Positions 63,978-64,000 of a stretch of DNA of 64,000 bases are shown piece after piece. A program made the translations under genes and the position numbers. Each line of letters begins with the position of its first letter. Position 1 is the first letter of the stretch. The notes under the pieces were generated by a model. The model saw only the letters and a program-made list of their open reading frames with translations, did not search any database and had not been told where the DNA came from. Origin of the DNA: Colwellia maritima (GTDB lineage: Bacteria > Pseudomonadota > Gammaproteobacteria > Enterobacterales > Alteromonadaceae); NCBI RefSeq assembly GCF_022669015.1, contig NZ_JAKKSL010000001.1:372001-436000 (forward strand). The letters run 5' to 3'.

Positions 63978-64000
63978 ATAGCTCTTAATTGCCATCAAGG

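Overview
The window (about 38-40% GC by eye) looks like the chromosome of a marine gammaproteobacterium of the Colwellia/Alteromonadales type. The basis is the AT-rich coding style, the large TonB-dependent receptors, the CrbS/CrbR-like two-component pair, Zur-type boxes and many acyl-CoA genes. No rRNA or tRNA gene was recognised.

Left 7 kb: a mobile-element graveyard. The window opens inside a GHKL-type ATPase gene. That gene is followed by three spaced 20-bp sites and a TGT...ACA terminus with the layout of a Tn7 left end, so the ATPase is probably transposon cargo. Beyond the terminus lie a clipped XRE regulator, a decayed alpha/beta hydrolase split by an intact IS21-family element with a 6-bp target duplication, and an Nramp N-terminal scrap. 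Among them sits a glutamate-producing group: glutaminase, a MarR-like regulator and a fused 5-oxoprolinase.

11-20 kb: a probable Zur regulon (MerC-like protein, DUF1826, DUF3299, and an ABC ATPase with a His-rich FtsX-like permease) marked by three TGTTA-N5-TAACA boxes, then an RND efflux pair. Next come GST, VOC and LysR genes and a thioesterase.

22-50 kb: a catabolic island. A TonB receptor faces etfB-etfA-ETF:QO-paaF-paaH-paaJ-LysR. An opposing operon encodes a TPP enzyme, an aminotransferase, an aldehyde dehydrogenase, an MmgE/PrpD protein and an NhaC antiporter. paaG and a second, closely related LysR follow. Then comes an operon of two unlike acyl-CoA dehydrogenases, a CoA-transferase and a nitronate monooxygenase-like protein, and finally an alpha/beta hydrolase with an MFS transporter. 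Together these could take an amino acid or aromatic acid through 2-oxo acid, aldehyde, acid and acyl-CoA to succinyl-CoA and acetyl-CoA, with electrons passed through ETF to quinone. The substrate cannot be read from the sequence. The ring epoxidase (paaABCDE), paaK and paaZ are absent from the window.

50-64 kb: the CrbS/CrbR-like pair, a TonB receptor, a PHB-depolymerase-like esterase, greB and a PPIase lipoprotein. A predicted pore-forming toxin with two paralogous immunity-like genes and an orphan toxin-tip ORF follows. The window ends with a DUF445 protein and a class I aminotransferase.

About thirty single- or double-base frameshifts interrupt otherwise pristine genes. Many fall exactly at conserved Ala-Gly codons or in homopolymers, so I treat most as sequence errors and annotate the genes through them.
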